A stretch of DNA of 64,000 nucleotides from Sinotaia quadrata. Its lineage: Eukaryota; Mollusca; Gastropoda; Architaenioglossa; Viviparidae. Under the pieces are notes generated by a model, which searched no databases, had not been told where the DNA came from, and saw nothing but the letters and a program-made list of their open reading frames with translations. How positions within the stretch are numbered: position 1 is the first letter of the stretch; each line of letters begins with the position of its first letter. This document shows positions 34,270-48,700 of the stretch, in pieces. Where the stretch lies: the NCBI GenBank assembly GCA_028829895.1, contig CM054177.1:42674664-42738663 (forward strand). The letters run 5' to 3'. The position numbers and the translations under genes were made by a program.

Positions 34270-34700
34270 CGTAAAAATTATGTGGACCCTAGGCAGATAT
34301 TCATGGAAGGAGTAAGTGTAACAATCCTGTGGTTCCTAGTTATTTGGATATTCATGGAAAGAATAAGTGTACCAATCATGTGGTCCCTAGTTTTACTCAG
34401 ATATTCATGGAGGAACTTTCATACATGTATTCAAAACTTATGTTAGTAAAATAATAATGAAAATATACTCTGCAGAACTTAAATAATACCAACAAATCAG
34501 TCGAACATTGAAGTGATTATATTTCATTGCCATGGAAATCTGAGTAACTAGGGACCACAGGATTGGTATACATATTTCTTATATAAATATCTGAGTAACT
34601 AGGAACCATAGGTGTATTATGCATGCTTTGTCCTTTCCATGAATGCCTGTGTGACTTGAATATCTGAACATCTAGGGACCACAGGATTGTTATTATTCCA
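34270..34700. repeat. Minisatellite in two opposite-orientation blocks (imperfect palindrome)
   Basis: The unit CCTGTGGTCCCTAGTTACTC followed by AGATATTCATGGAAAGAATAA appears about three times in direct orientation at 34275-34415. It appears about three times as its reverse complement at 34530-34690 (GAGTAACTAGGGACCACAGG). The roughly 110 bp between the blocks is unrelated. The region could fold into a long imperfect hairpin. Confidence 0.8.
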
Positions 34701-36868
34701 TTTTTCTGAGGGTACCACAGTAAAAAGCCTCACAACCGAATCTAGTTAATCGCAGACCAGTAGATAATTATGCCAGTCGAATGGTTAATACTAAGATCTG
34801 GAGATAAAAAGGGGGTGGGGGTGTGATTGAATACATTTGAAGGAACAAAATCCCTCCCAAGTAACTCTTCTTTAAAAGTCTATTAGTTGAAATATACTTG
34901 ATCAAATTCCTGGGCACTAACATATCCAACTGATTTAAAGCGGGTACGCAGAAACCACCAACATGTCATCAATGACTTCTTGCTGCAATTTTCTAGAATC
35001 CTGTTTAAGACAACTTATAGAAATTGAGAGTGAGCTCCCCTTTTCCTTTGCCATACGATTCGGAACGACTAATACTTCATAGAGAAGTAGACTATAAAAT
35101 TCGTCAAAGTTAATTCACAAAAATTATTGCTGTTCTTAAGCACAAAATGCAAATCGCTTTTTGAAAAGCAAATTGGAAAACGAAAAAACATTAGGAGATT
35201 GACCTCCTGCGTACTAAAATCGCAATAAAAGCAGCTTGTTTTAAGAATAGCTTCTTCCCCCTTTTTCTAATATTTATTTAGTGTGTTATTGCTATTCATA
35301 GAATTTGTGCATTTTAAATGTGTAAAAATTACATTTAATAATAATATTTCATCAAAACCTTTATTTTGTCATTTCCACCCACCCCTTGCCGATTAATATA
35401 TATATATATATTAAATGATCTTTTGGGGTATGAGCAACTTAACAAAGCCATATTATTTGATTTCTTTTTAAAGTAGACTTGTACAGCTAAGAGTAATTTT
35501 ATTGATCAATGAATTATGAATTCTATTTATCTGTAGTTTCATTTTCACTATCACTTGTATCAGGAGTAGTTTGTTCGTTATCTGCGCAATATGTAGAGCT
35601 AGTTCACTCATCGCCGTCGAGTGATTAGCTTCCAAGATGCGTGTAATCAATATTTCGCAACAAATACTCAGTTTGAAAAAGGTTGTTTTGAGAACTTCAT
35701 TTGCTCATCTCTACACAATCGTCGCACTATCAGGCAGATAAGCTCGAACCTGTTAACTGAACGCAGCGATGAGGCTACATCTGCTTCACATATTTCAGCT
35801 AATGAGAGGCAATATAATACCAGTGCATATGTTAGTGCGTTGAATGTTCAACACTATCAAGTAACGAGCAAAAATCAATCAATCATTAATGCTATTCATC
35901 GCTCTGAAGTAGAATGTGATACCGATTGAGCTCTTTAGAAGACTTTGACACTCTATGGACTCTGAAGTAGAATATGATATTGAATGAGCTCTGAAATGGA
36001 AAACTGGCTAAACTGACAAGTAATTTTACTGTTCGGTGATCGTCATAAAAAAAAAAAAGAAGACATTTTGCAGCGGGTTCTCGAGTTCTCAGTTTCCTAG
36101 ATGTCTGCAGGTTAGTGGATAATAACAGTTTTATTCGCACGGTCAAGTTACAACGCTTAAACGCTGTTTGTTTTCTCTGCGTGAAATTCAAAAGATAATA
36201 ATATACTGGCCGGGCCTTTATGACATGGCGTATCTCCTAATGTAGTCAGTTCTTAAATTTAAGACCACATTCATTATTTCGTTTTCAGACTTCATTTATT
36301 TATGATTTTTCTATTTCGAAAGGTGTACAACTATATATTAAATGTCCTGTAATATGTTTCCGAATTAAAAAGAATATGTGAAATAGTTGTATTACTGGCG
36401 TTGCTGGGTCCTGTAACAGATCTATTACTGATATTGTTAGGTATTGTAATAAGCTTAGGAAGAAAAAAACAAAAAAATATGGAATTGATGTTTCACTGCT
36501 GTTGGGTGAACTTGAGATGGAGAGTTAGCTATTAGATAATGTTTTGTTTGTTGATTTATGTTATCACTTGATCAGGTCGATAGTACATCCTTTTATTATA
36601 TCAGTAGGCAGTAGGGTATAGTAGCTCTGTCTAAACTTGTATTTGCTTAAATCACTGTTTTTAGCTGTGATAACGACCCAAGTCTTTGATGTTTAGGTGG
36701 AGAGGAAACAGCATTGAATATGTTTGGAAATATATACACATGTGAATTGTTATTCGAACGCGATGGTCTGTCTGTCTGTCATCATTTAGGAATTTAAAAA
36801 AACAAGATTTGCAAATGTACAAACTACTTACACATTTTCTAATTTCTTCTTCTTTTTGTTAATCAAAG
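34701..36868. other. Upstream region of the B-box gene
   Basis: No recognised gene. The stretch 35580-36200 is less AT-rich and contains an open frame at 35621-35929 that begins with GTG and matches nothing known to me. GATGTCTGCAG followed by GTTAGT at 36111 is a plausible donor of a 5' UTR exon for the downstream gene. Confidence 0.4.
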
Positions 36869-36870
36869 AA

Positions 36871-39800
36871 ATGGAAAGTGATCTGGGAAATGAAATCGTC
36901 ATTCATGACTACAGCAACCGGTCATGTGAAAATTCTGAACATGTAACTGTCAACCATCTTGTACAAAACAACAAATACCCAACATGGTCAGGACAGTACG
37001 TTTTCGAGGAAGAAGAGCGAGACTTACGAAGCACGACGACTTACGACAACAAACAAAACGGTTCTAATGTTAATCAGGAGTGGTTCTTGAAAAATCGAGC
37101 CGGTCCAGAGAGAGATGGTTCCGACAGAGTGTGTGCTGCAATGCCAAACTTGCAGGATCACTCTGGCAGCATCCAAGACAAGTTCTGCGGACTGTGCGAT
37201 GAGGTGAGCCTGGTGGCTGCTGGATACTGCAAAGAGTGCGAAGAGCACCTCTGCTCTGCTTGCATCCAGCGCCACCAGAAGATGAGAACGGTAGCTCACC
37301 ACACCATTGCCAGGTTTCCCAAGCAGCTCACTGGAGACAAAACCGCTTCCAACTTCAACGATCTCTCTACATGTTCGCAAAAAACTTTGCCTGGACTGGG
37401 CTCCAGCAGTGATAGGTGCAAAAAACACCCTGACGAAAGACTGCGGTTCTGCTGCATGACATGCCAGATGCTCATCTGCCGCGACTGCGTCCTTACGTCT
37501 CACAAGCAGCACTCCACCGAAGATATTGCTGACGCGTCTGAGGCAGCACATCAAGAACTCGCCGCTATGACTGGCCGCCTGCAGGAGAAGAAGCGAACCA
37601 TTGAGATGCATCTACAGGCACTTGTTGACTACAGGCACAAGATGCAAGAGACGGCCCAGCGTGTCAGAGAGCTTGTCGCACGTTTTCACCAAGAGGTAAG
37701 AGATGCTGTTGAATCATCATTTCAAGACCTGACAACCTATGTCAAGGAATGCCAAGAGAGTGAGACAGAGAGAATTGTGCAGCAGGAAAAGATCATCAAC
37801 CAGAATCTAGAAAACGTAACAAAAGTGCTGGATCAGCAGCCAGACACCCTGGAATCCCCGCTATCAATTTTCTGCCAGCGAGATGTGGTATCGCAGACGA
37901 TGAAGACAGTGGAGGAAAACCTACAGCATCTGAGCGTATGTCGGAGCGAATTTTTCATCTCTAGGAACCCAAGACTGTCCAAGATCCCTGAAGACATCCT
38001 GGGAAGAGTAGGATTTACTGTCCTGACCATTCCAAAGAGTAATACTGCCAGTCAGTCTGTTAGCGAGAGCATAAGTGTAAATGTCCGAGAAGTGACCCTG
38101 CGTCGAGAATTTGCGTTCAACATTTGGGAAATGAACTGCACAAAACCCTCAGTCCGCTCCATAGTGAAGGCAGGACCAGGAACAGTGTGGGTAGCAACAC
38201 CACGATCACTGATCAGGATTGCCAACGCCATGACCAAGGACAGCACGAACATTCCCGATGATATCAACTGCATCAGCGCGGGTCCATTTGGAAAATTGCT
38301 TGTATCGTTCGGACAAGGCAATGTCATTAAGCTATATTCCAACGGAAGCTGGTCGGGATTTACAACTTCTTCCAGAGGCGTCACCGCAATGGCCACCTCA
38401 GAATATAAGTCACAGGTTTTCATTGCCGAGGCACCTACCACCCAGCATCCATCCAGAATCTTGGTACATTCGTCTGAAGGCAAACTCAGTTACCAGTACA
38501 GGTTCCCTCCTGAAATTTTCGAGGCAAGTGAAGATAGAGGCACAGCATGGTCGTCTCCCCCTGGCATGGAGATTTGTCCCATTCTAAAGATTTCTTGCAT
38601 GGCAGTGGGTCCAGATGGAAGCCTGTGTGTAGGGGATACGGCTAATGAACGGCTTTTGATGATTGATAGTGAAGGCAACGTCACAGGAGACTACCGCGGT
38701 GCAGATGGTCGCAGCGGGTGTGTACCCCGTAGTGTGTGCTGTGCGGGCAATGGGCAGGTAACTAAGAATACAAGTCTGTTTGATTTTTAACCAAAATTTG
38801 AGGGCATTTTTACTAATGAATGAGAATGCTGAAATTCACACCAGTTTGTGCACATTATTTGAAACGTACTAACCATGTGAACTAGATCAGAATGTGTGCT
38901 TTTGTGAAAAACATTTAAAAAGCTCAAACAATTCTGCAAACTGAAAGTGTATATCTACTAGTCTGATTACCTTGCTTTTCCTTGGATTATATAATAAAAA
39001 GCATCTTGATCAGTCACATGTATATACTGATATTTCTAAAGTTTACCACATCTTACTTACTCCCCTGCAATTAATAATTCATATATAAATGCTACTTTTA
39101 AAATGTCCTATAAATGTGACAGAATTTACACAATGGAAAACAAATATCATATCGAGTTTTTCATTATATATTTTAAACATAAAGAAAAATATATTACAGG
39201 AAATCTATTGCACTGATTATTTTTCAAAACCTAACTGAACAAATTACAACCAAATTATCTAGATCATTCATTAAACTCCCCGAATAGCTTACAACTTATC
39301 TACAGTTGCACCATAGCCAGAGAGCACTTCAGTTTGTCCATAACTTTATGAAAATCAATACATTTACACAGATAACTAGCTTTTGATGTACATGTATTTA
39401 TGTATTGGTATGATGATGTAATTCAGTAATTTAAAATAGTAATATATGATTGAGGTATTGTTACTGAAATTATTTTTTAAGTTTTATGTTACTGTCAGTA
39501 CTACAGTAAATATTAGTTTCATACACTAAGATTCTCAGTTCAAATTTAGTTTTTTGAAAAAGAGTTTACAGAAAGCAAGCACAGAAGATAGAATACTACA
39601 CTTTCATTCAGTTGTCCTGTGTTAAATCACTACTTGGAGGTGAAATACTTAAGGAAGTTGGCTTACTACCTAGTCAGTTGCATGGAGTGATTAATTGGGT
39701 CCCATGTGCTATAGACTGCACGCTGAAGATCTTTTGGCAAAACTGCACAGATAATTACCCCATTCAAACTTTTACATTTTCTCTCCCTTCCAGAACACAC

Positions 39801-40256
39801 ATCTCTTCTTTGCACCCATCTGTGTATCAAAAGTTGGAAGCAGATGTGAGCCCGAAATTAAATAAATTTTGGCAATGATCATTCTGACACTTTAAACAAC
39901 TGCCTGTTCTTCTGTATATATTTAGTTTAAGATCTAAATCTAGTCAAACTGCTTCTTGCATTGTTTATTAACATTCTGTCATATACTTCATCAAAATGAT
40001 AGACCATATGTGAATCATGCTGTATTATTACAGGTTAAAATTGTGCTGATGTTTTGTCATCAAGGTGGTGGTGGCTGATGGCCAGCGGTCGTCAGTGGAG
40101 CTGGTAAGCACTCATGGTAAACTACTGGCACCACTGCTGGTGAGGGAGCACTTCCAGGATAGCGGTGTTCCAACAGCAGTGGCCATGGACTCAAAGGGTC
40201 GCTTGTGGGTTGGCACCAGTATGGGTCATGTTTGTACATACTCATTCATGCAATAA
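36871..40256 (+). CDS. RING-less double B-box, coiled-coil, NHL-type beta-propeller protein (TRIM-like)
   Basis: Exons 36871-38757 and 40065-40256 join in phase 0 and encode 692 aa. An acceptor (ttgttaatcaaag) just before the ATG implies a noncoding first exon. Residues 1-105 are polar with no RING cysteines. C106-x2-C109 starts an atypical B-box 1 (FCGLCDE...CKECEEHLC). C183-x2-H186 starts B-box 2 (RFCCMTCQMLICRDC). Residues 225-330 form a coiled coil (QEKKRTIEMHLQALVDY). From about 425 a repeat-type beta-propeller follows; blades include MAVGPDGSLCVGDTANERLL and, across the splice, GNGQ/VVVADGQRSSVEL. Family members act as E3 ligases or scaffolds, but without a RING this one is more likely an adaptor. 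That role is inference. Confidence 0.85.
38758..40064 (+). other. Intron of the B-box gene
   Basis: GT at 38758 and AG at 40064. If the intron is retained, the frame stops at 38788-38790, losing the last 63 residues of the propeller. A less AT-rich patch at 39612-39878 has an open frame beginning with a non-ATG codon that I do not recognise. No other feature seen. Confidence 0.5.
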
Positions 40257-42761
40257 GCATTTCCAGCTATCAGCAGTTGATTGTTGTTAAAGGGATGCCA
40301 TCATCATAAAAAAGAATGTAGAATCTGATTGCAGAGGCTTTTATTAAACTTGTATGCATTTCTGTGTTAATTTTTTAAATTTTACATATGAAATGTAGAA
40401 GGACACAGTAGAAAGTTAATGAAAGTAATATAATGTTATGTAATCTAATTTTTAAATTTCCAAATTATGGCTTTTTTGGCATTGTTTTAGTGAAATATTC
40501 ATAGCTAAGGAATGATTGAACTTTATACAAATCTGCTTGTAATGGATATTAAAAAACCCAAAGTATTAATTATACATTCATTTACTGTATGCATCATTGA
40601 TTTACCATCCTCATGAGTTATAAAAATACTTCATGCAACTTTATCCGAAGGTGAGTAATTTACAAAGAAAGTTACTGCGCTGAATAAACTCTTTGTAATC
40701 TTCAAACATTTATTGCAATGAACAAACTCTGTTTAGTTTGCAAACAGCAAATACAGAAAACAACCCATATAGAAAACAACATTTCATATTTATTGTGAAA
40801 ATTGTTTATTTTATTGTGTACTGTTTTTGAATATTTTTTTGTTGTCTGTAGTTTGAATTATTTTTTTGTTGTCTGTAGTTTGATTAATTTAAATACATAG
40901 TCGAATTTAGTACATTACAATACATAAAATGACTTATCACAGATAAGAGTTAGCAGGTTGTTTGTCAGCTTTTCAGCTGAAAGTCACTAACAAGATCATG
41001 GCAAAGAATGAAAATCTCTCCACTACCCTAGCTCATTGGTGATGAGCTTAATATCTTCTCTGTGGATGTAGATAACAACATGCAAGCAAGTCATCATAAA
41101 CTTAACAGAGCTCCATTACAACTGGAATTAAAGTAAATGCATACTAAATAAATTGTGGACAAAATATCCCCAGTAACATGATATGCAGCATGTTTGTTTA
41201 ATAACCAAACTCTACAAATCTCTAACACTCAAACAGATAGAAATGATGTCAGGGACTCTAAAATAAGCCCAAAGAAACAAACACTTATTAACTATCAGAT
41301 ATCACAGATATTATTATAATAATGCTCATAATACTATTTAAATAAATACAAAATGATGAGGATTATTACATAAATAATCTAGGAAACAATCTTCTGCATA
41401 ACTATTATAGATGTACAAAATGTGGACATGAAAAACACTAATAATATCTATTGTATGCTACTATTTGATATTAGTTTATATTTTTAAAAATTCTACGGTG
41501 ATGTTTTGGTTAAGAACAAACAGACATTTCAAAGACAGTCTATTCTTGAGATACAAACAAATTATGAAGTCACTTTATTATCATCTAATTCTGAGAAGTA
41601 AAAACTGCCCTAATATCAAATGTATATTCATCATAATAAAAAATGTAAATGAGCAGTGAGAAGAAATTAAAATAGGCTTTCAATGGTTATTTTTTTTACA
41701 ATAAATCTTTATGACTACATAGAAGTAAATCAGTAAAGTATTAATTTTTTTTAAAATTCTGACAACTCTGAAATTAAATCAATTTAATCCACATAAGAAA
41801 AACAGAAGAATGAACTTGATAATTATAATTAGAACAGTTAACTATCACAAATGGAATGAGTGCTCTCATATTAAAGTCAAAAAGTGTTTTTTGGATTGTT
41901 GAAGAAATATACAACTTCATACAGAAAACAGTAGATCTGTAGAATTACAGTACCCACAAAATTCAGAATCTTAAGTTTGGTCCCAATCTGGGACTGAGGT
42001 ACAATTGGATGAGAAAACATATAGCGATTACAGTGAGTCTTCCTATCTATGATAAATACTTATTGTCAAGTTATTTTTTAAAAAGTTACAGTTTCAGTAA
42101 ATGATAAAATCCTCATGTAGCTTTATGTGGTTGAGAGCTAGTATAGAAATACATGTCTCATGTCTGATAAACTGCATTTGGTTGCATTACTTATCAGACA
42201 AATATGTGTATTTCTATCACAGACTTTTTTCTAGGGTTCCAATATTATGAGTAAATATATAACTCAGTGAGTGAGAAGAATGATGAGAGTAAAGTTTACA
42301 TGAGGTCACAAACAACCATTTATGGTTCATGAAAGGTACAGAAAATAATTGAGGAGTTATAGGTCATATTGACTGTCTTGTATGCATGTCAACAATACCT
42401 CCCCCCCAAAAAAATAAAAAATAAATACTGAAATGGACTCAATCTAAAATGAGCAAATGTTCACATAGTTAGATATCATAACACACACTAATTTGTTGAA
42501 ACTTTTAAGAAGTTTGATATTTTACTATTATTCTTCCAAAAACTTTGAAAACAAATCACAATATATCTCTTTTTAATTTAAAAAACCAACAACAGGCTGC
42601 TCATGTAAGTTGATACCGATGGATCTGTTTTGCCTGAGAAGCAACATGTCCTACTTTGTGCAGGTGTTGCTGAATGAATTTTGGAGTATACAAAGAGAAA
42701 AGAGACTCATCTCAAGTAGATGAATTCCAAAGTCATTTCATGACCATGATTTATTCCAAAG
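40257..42761. other. Convergent 3' region between the B-box gene and LAS2
   Basis: AT-rich. A plus-strand AATAAA at 40683 may end the B-box transcript. A 27-bp duplication lies at 40838-40885 (TTTTTTTGTTGTCTGTAGTT). No gene seen. Confidence 0.4.
42750..42755 (-). terminator. Candidate polyadenylation signal of LAS2
   Basis: AATAAA on the minus strand, seven bases after the LAS2 stop codon. That is close to the stop; a more distal signal is possible. Confidence 0.35.
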
Positions 42762-45700
42762 TCATTTTGTGCCAGAATCAGTACTTGTGCATTCCTTACT
42801 GGCAGTACTTTTATTCTGTACAAGGGTTTTGAGCCGCCCAAGATGGACAAGTGCCCTGAGGTAAAAATTACAATAAAGATAATAAATCATAAAATATGAA
42901 TGATAATTTTTTTTATTTGTAAAATATATACTCTTGATAATACATCAAATCAACATCATTTCACTGTACAAATAAAAGTATTGTTGAAGTTTTGCAGTCA
43001 TGACTGAACTTGGATTAATAATTTTAACAAACGTTTTGTGCAAAACTCATGCAGACACAGACAATCAAGATGGTGACTTTCTAATGGAAAGAAAACCTAC
43101 ACGTTCCATTTCAATGACCTACTGAAATGATATAAACCCCATGGAGATATAGACTTATATTAATTATTTTACAAAGAAGAGCAGGATTCCTGGTTAAGAG
43201 AAAACTGCTATCTGAAAAGTATTTCCATTTTTACTAATTTACTTGCTTACAATGCAGTGTCATTAATACATATTAAAAAGTCACACAAACACATTTTCCA
43301 GCAGTCATTTTCATTTAATTCCCTCTCCCATATAAAATTACAAAAAGAAATAAATTTAAAATATGACATTATATGAAATGGTAGTTTTATTTGTTTTTAT
43401 TAAAATTAAAAACAATTTTTTTTGGGCTCACCTCTCCAGAGACTGTCCTCCTGGCTCGTCTTCAAAATTATAGTCTTTCAGTGCTGGGATGAGAGAAGCT
43501 GCTTCACCATTCACCTGTAAGAATACCAAACTATAAAATTTTCATGTAGCTAAAAGTGTATATTTTTGAAAGAATGCAGATCACGGAGCTAAAAGTGCAG
43601 TTCATAGAACAGAAAGTGTGCAATTCATAAAGCAGAAAGTGTAGTTCACAGAGTTGAAAGTAACTAGATCACAGAGCTATAAGTCTTTAGTTCAGAGCTG
43701 AAAGTGTGCAGTTCACAAAGGTGAAAACTGTATAATTCACAGAGCTGTAAATGTGCAGTTCATATTCATATAGCTTGATCACATAATTGAAAAAAATGAA
43801 GATTATATACCGGAATTAAAAAAGAAATGTGGACATCCCTGCATGTTTTATAATTGATCTAAATGAAAACAGAATTCCAAAGTTTATTTTACACAGAATT
43901 AAAAAATTATTATTAAAATGGTGCAACAAATGAAATATATCCTGTAAGAACAATTAGGAAATGTGTATTTGCATCAGCAGAGTGAAAGAAAGAAGCTCCA
44001 TTGCAAAAGTTGCCATGTGAAATATTTAACATCTGTGCAACTACAAAACAGGTCTGTGTATAAACTATAATATAGACACAAGCATTTAAAGTTGTTTGCT
44101 CTGTGAAGATTGCTGGAGATATACCTAAAACATACTATCTGGACAGCAGTTATTGTGGACCCAGCTTACAACTAAAACATTCTATGTAAACAGCAGTATT
44201 ATGGTCAAAGCTTACACCGAAAACATGCTATGTGAACAGCACTTATTGTGGTCAAAGCTTACATTCTAAAACATGTTTTATGAACAGCAGTTATTATGGA
44301 CAAAGTTTACACCTTAAACATGAACAGCAGTTATTGTGTCCAAGTTTGAGATGTTAAAAGTGTAATAGATTATTCATAAAGTTCAGCCAAAGATGTTAAA
44401 TTTTCAACAATATATTGTTGCTAAACAATGCTGCAGCCAATGAACCAGGTACCTGTGAAATTCCAGTTGTATCCTCTTTTAATAAGTCATTTTATTAATT
44501 AACATTTAAAATTAAAAATTAATTCAAACAAGTTCTCTAATCTCTAGTACTTAAAATTAATTGGGTTCCCCTAATTCTAATGATGGTAATCTGACAAGAA
44601 AAAATTTTCTCTAATCTTACAAATCTTAAGTGCATTTTGAGTGTTAAGAGCCATTTTTATTTTCTGAAGTCTCACTCCTTCACTAATCTCCTGAACACAT
44701 CCATGAACATCCTGTGAACTCTCTTCCATGAATACAGACCTATGAATCCAGTGCCACAAACATAGCCATATGACCTCACTCCCATGACCTCACAACCATG
44801 ACCTCACTCCCATGAACTCACAACCATGAACTCATTCCCATGAACACAGATTATTTCAGAAAGATATATGTACTGTATCAGTTGAAGATGCCAGTGTAGA
44901 TGAAGTGCTGGAACTTTCCTCTTTTTGCAACCTGAATAACATTTTCTTGAGTGCTTCCATGCTGCCTGGCTGATTACCACCACTCAACATTGGCATCTGA
45001 ATGGGCTGTGTCTGAAATGAAATTACAATTTTTTTATTATTATTATTTATTAAGATTTCACTACCTAAACCAACACTATTTTCTCAAATTTATCTGGGCT
45101 GACTCAACTTCGACTCGCTGAGCTTAGTTTGGATAACTGCTAACATTTAGCTAAAATGTGTATTGCTTTTTAAACATTAAAAACATACTGAAATCATGAA
45201 TTTAAAAAACCCGACTCAAACAATGTTTATAGGTGATACAGAAAGATTGAACTGTATATAAAATTAAAAGTGAAAGATACTAAATGTTGATTAATAAATA
45301 TGCATACATGTATGCGCAGCTCTGAATATTGTACACAAACAGAGACAAAGTAGAATGATGTAATTAACCTTCCATCCATCCAAAACTAAAACATAGGTAA
45401 AATTAAATTGTAAAGTTTAAGCTAATTTAAAGATTTTAAAGCATTTCATAAGATATATATTTGCAAGATTGCAAACTGTAATCATAAACAAGAGTACATA
45501 AATTAATCCAACACTCACCCTCTCACCTCCTGAGGTAGAGGTGCCAATATGTACTGGTGCCTTACTGATAAACAAAATAAGGTTTAGGTTTCAATTACTG
45601 TTTAAATCTTTGTAAGCACACACCAATTATATATCATACACATATAAATATACTGCAGTTTAAAAAAAAAGTACCATCAATTAGTTGAAGTTTTCTATTA

Positions 45701-48700
45701 TTTTCACATAATTAAACGCACAAGGGTTGAAGGCAAGCAATCTGAGTAACTCAAGTAAACTTAAGCAATTTACATTTGTTTTTTTCCATTAACAAGATAT
45801 GATAAAAAAATGATTAGCATATTTCTCGATACCCAAGGTATATGGTATATATAGTTTATGCGACATTCTCTAAAAACAATCTAAGTAAATACTGATTTGG
45901 GGGGGGGGGGGCAGTGCAAATAAATTCTAGAGTTAAAAAATCTAGCTGAATGGGTAAAAAAAAAAAAAATTAATTAAAATATTTTATTTAAACATGTATA
46001 TTTGCTAATTTTCATTTAGTAAAGCAGTACCAAGAAAATGTTTAAAAAATAAATAAATGAAGTATTATAAAAATTTGAACTAATTATATATAAAAAACAA
46101 TGTATGGAATGAATTTGTCTAGAAATGGAAGCTTACAAAGAAGCAGTGAAACTCTCCCAGGGTCTGTCCCCTTCTAATAAATCATCAGACTCTGGGCTGT
46201 GATCATTTCCTACTGCTGGTTTGGATGGTGTGAATGAGGGGTCATCCAAACAGATCTTGTTGGCTGAGATAAAATAATTAAAATTTATGATTCTCTTTAG
46301 AATAAAAGAAATTAAAGATTAAAAAATAAAATTAAAAAACTTTGTTGTTGATGTGTCTTATTAGTTGCATTTATTTCTGTTTTTGTACTTATATTATAAT
46401 TATCTTAGCAAGGCATGTATTTGTACTATGTATGCAAGCCACACAACAGATGTTGACTTATAGTTGTATTTTGTAGGGCCTACTATGTATGGAAGTCATA
46501 CACAACAGTTATACTTTGTTTTATGTATGTAGGCCATACACAACAGTTATACTTTGTACTATGTATGCAAGCCATTACACAGCAGTTGTTGACTTGTAGC
46601 TGTAATTTGTACTATGAATGCAAGCCATTACACAATATATACTGACTTGCAGTTTTACTTTGTACATTGAGTGCAAGCCATTGCACAACACTCTTTGAAA
46701 GACACACAACAGATGTTTTCCTTTCTCCTTTTAATTTTAAAAAAAAACCCAATATTAACAGTGACCAGTTAAAATTTTCTGATCTGATTTGCACTAAATA
46801 AAACCTACACAGCAAAAATACAATCCACATAATGTAATCTTTGTAAACAACATAAGAAGGCAAATCCCCAATTTTTAAATATCCTCCCCCCACCACAAAC
46901 CCCACAAAAATTCAAACAGTGAATAAATGTATCTTTCTACATGGGTTGATTAAAAAAATATATAAATGTAAATATGAGCATAAGCTAGCTTGTATGCATG
47001 GAAAATTAACTTGTCTATTTTGACAGAATAAGATTTGCCTGAGACTATTTTGAAAACTGACCAAAAGCTGATACTTGAGGTAATTTTATTCTTCCATTCA
47101 AATTCTTCCTTAGTTTCCTTTATTTTATTTATTTATTATTTCCAATGTTATTTAGGCACATGGTTTATTTTATAATCTAGACTTATCAGTAAAGTAAATG
47201 CTAAAAAAACTTTTTGAAACCAAAACTTTTTCTAAGTTCTGCATGCTCAAAACACCTGTTTTATAATTCACAATTGCAATCCTTATTTCAGCTCATGCCA
47301 AATAAACAAGGGAATATTTATTCTTCCAAAGAAAATTTCTTGCCAAATGCTGTGAAACTGAGAAATACTATAAATACTGCATAAAAATGTCAAATGGCCT
47401 AATTATAATTCATATTATTATAACACACACTGGTTTCAGCATTTTCATTACATATGTATACATAAAACATATAATCCCTTATTTGTTATTTCCCACAAAG
47501 TAGGTTCATGTGTTTTGTTGTTTTCTATAAGCAGACTTAAGATTTTAATAATTATGCCTAGGCTACAGTTGAATGTTATGGAATGCATGCTAGTCAACAG
47601 ATTTGTTCTACTTCTAGTAATTCTAATGTCTGGCTTAACTTTGTTGGGTATAATAGGGTTTAGGGCATTTGATAAAAATAACAGTAAGACAGTAAAAATA
47701 AAATCTTATGATGCATTTGTGTAATTCTAGTGAGGAACACTGCAATTTTAATTTGGGTTATATAAAATCACAAAGCATTAGTCTAAGATTTGAATCTACA
47801 GAATATAAAACTAAAAAATAAGAAACATCTATCTCACTCTGAAGTTAAAAATTATTAATTGCAAAAGCTTAATATAAACTTAAAATCAACAGATGTCAAA
47901 GAGTTATTCAATTACAATATAATTAACTATAGTCAAAAGAATTAAAATTGGTCTTTTGAAATATATTATATGTTAAGTTTTTTTAACAAACCAACATAAA
48001 CATACAACCTCAACAATACTGCCAAGGAAAAATGAACATGTACATATCTTAAGCAACAATGCCAAAGAAAAATTATCACATATATACATCCTAAAAACAA
48101 TGCAATCAACATATCAATGCATAAGAAATGTTGCCATGGAAAAATGTGTATATATACTTGCAAGAAATATTGCCAAGGAATAGAAAGAGGACAGATCTAT
48201 GAGCACTTCAGATTAAAATCAACAAAGCTTGTTGCAATACTATAGACAAAAACTTCAGGAGTACTACAGACATATCAAAGTCTGTTGCAATACAATTGAT
48301 CAAAACTTCAGGACTGCTTTAGACACACTAGGTACTGCTGCTAGACGGCCGAAAAAACATCAGGACTACTTTAGAAACACCAGGTTCTGTTGAAGTACTT
48401 TAGAAATACCTTGGTCTGTTGTAAGACTGCTGACAAAACACTCAGAAGTACACCTTGGTCTGTTGCATATTATAGACAGACACTTCAGGAATGCTTTAGA
48501 TAAAAACCACCATGATCTGTTGCAAGGCTACAGACAAATGCTTCAGGAATGCTTTAGATTAAAAACACCGCAATCTATATCTATTGCGAGGCTACAGACA
48601 AATAGTAGAAATATTTCAGGAATGCTTTAGATTAAAAACACCATGTTCTATTGTGAGGCTACAGACAAATGCTTCAGGAATGCTTTAGATTAAAACCACT

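Noticed and set aside
37024..38684. Several minus-strand open frames over the B-box gene
   Set aside because: Antisense shadows of a strong coding exon.
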